Below, piece by piece: positions 4,716 through 5,117 of a stretch of 5,117 nucleotides of DNA. The number at the start of each line of letters is the position of its first letter. Position 1 is the stretch's first letter. Below the pieces are notes generated by a model. It was not told the DNA's origin. It worked only from the letters and a program-made list of their open reading frames with translations, and searched no databases. Made by a program: the position numbers and the translations under genes. This DNA comes from Anaerolineales bacterium UBA3071 (GTDB lineage: Bacteria; Chloroflexota; Anaerolineae; UBA3071): contig DFBV01000230.1 in assembly GCA_002366755.1 (NCBI GenBank), positions 1 to 5,117 of the forward strand. The letters are read 5' to 3'.

Positions 4716-5117
4716 TCACTCCGCCGGCATCGGCGGGATGAGCTCTTTCTCCATCAAGAACTGCACCATCTCCCGCGCCTGGCGGATTTTCGTTTCCGCC
4801 ATGTCATACAGCTCTTCTCGCGAGAGTGAGAGGCGAGCCACGCCCTGCTCCTGAGCCTTAAGGGCCACGGCCACCGCTTCTCGCGGGAACACTTTCCATT
4901 CGTCCATGGTGGGCACGATGTTCTCCTCGTGGATGCCCCGTTCCTCTGCGCAGCGAGCCAGTTCCTCGGCCGCGGCGATGGCCATCTCGTCGGTGATGGT
5001 GCGCGCCCGCACGTCCAGCACGCCACGGAAGATGCCGGGGAAGCCCAGTGAGTTGTTCACCTGATTGGGGAAATCGGAGCGCCCCGTGCCCACGATGCGA
5101 GCGCCGGCCTCTTTCGC
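4716..5117 (-). CDS. NAD(P)-dependent malic enzyme (C-terminal fragment)
   Basis: The last 133 residues of a gene that starts beyond the right edge. The fragment opens AKEAGARIVGTGRSDFPNQ and continues VNNSLGFPGIFRGVLD, the conserved C-terminal block of malic enzyme (oxidative decarboxylation of malate to pyruvate). The RSDFPNQ-NN segment lines the malate/cofactor site. Residues after this (ITDEMAIAAAEELA) match the usual helix. The C-terminus then carries an acidic, probably helical tail, LSREELYDMAETKIRQAREM, ending IPPMPAE. The cofactor-binding Rossmann motif and catalytic Lys/Tyr lie outside the window, so NAD versus NADP preference cannot be judged. The stop at 4716 is 55 nt before the flavoprotein start, with no terminator visible in between, so the two are probably cotranscribed. 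Confidence 0.93.
   Translation of the reverse strand, partial: AKEAGARIVGTGRSDFPNQVNNSLGFPGIFRGVLDVRARTITDEMAIAAAEELARCAEERGIHEENIVPTMDEWKVFPREAVAVALKAQEQGVARLSLSREELYDMAETKIRQAREMVQFLMEKELIPPMPAE

Noticed and set aside
3782..4741. Long plus-strand open frame opposite the flavoprotein gene
   Set aside because: It is antisense to a protein with clear FAD motifs, has no recognisable domain and has a His/Leu/Gln-rich composition typical of a shadow frame in GC-rich DNA.

Overview
The window is a compact bacterial segment in which every supported gene lies on the minus strand, so transcription runs from position 5117 down to 1. The gene content is Era, a TtuA/TtuB tRNA-thiolation pair, a DUF4282 protein, a YIP1-family membrane protein and a two-subunit (class I) fumarase. 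Together with the GC-rich coding sequence and the short tandem repeats in the spacers, this suggests a Chloroflexota (Anaerolineae-like) genome, possibly thermophilic. That placement is an inference from gene style only; no rRNA or other taxonomic marker is present.

Block A (5117 to 1524) is a probable operon of five genes with gaps of 31 to 62 nt. In transcription order they are: the C-terminus of an NAD(P)-dependent malic enzyme; a thioredoxin-reductase-like flavoprotein that has lost the CxxC redox centre and the usual NADPH motif; ttuB, a 63-residue ubiquitin-like sulfur carrier ending in Gly-Gly; ttuA, the Fe-S tRNA 2-thiouridine synthase that uses TtuB; and era, the GTPase of 16S rRNA and 30S maturation. 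TtuA and TtuB together should make 2-thioribothymidine at tRNA position 54, a modification that stabilises tRNA at high temperature. Three different short tandem repeats lie in this block: an 8-mer between the flavoprotein and ttuB, a 7-mer between ttuB and ttuA, and an in-frame GC-rich 7-mer inside ttuA.

Block B (1523 to about 292) holds two small membrane-protein genes, DUF4282 then YIP1. A candidate promoter sits just after era. The leader before the DUF4282 gene is unusual: it has several small adjacent hairpins and a 39-codon open frame that starts inside a perfect Shine-Dalgarno sequence and overlaps the DUF4282 start by 4 nt. The block ends in a perfect 14-bp hairpin.

Block C (about 254 to 1) has a textbook sigma-70 promoter (TTGACA, 17 bp, TATAAT), a leader of about 85 nt, and the first 44 codons of a class I fumarate hydratase alpha subunit. 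Malic enzyme and fumarase at the two ends both act on C4 dicarboxylates, but they are clearly in different transcription units. No rRNA, tRNA, CRISPR array, transposase or phage gene is visible. The non-coding gaps are all under 300 bases.
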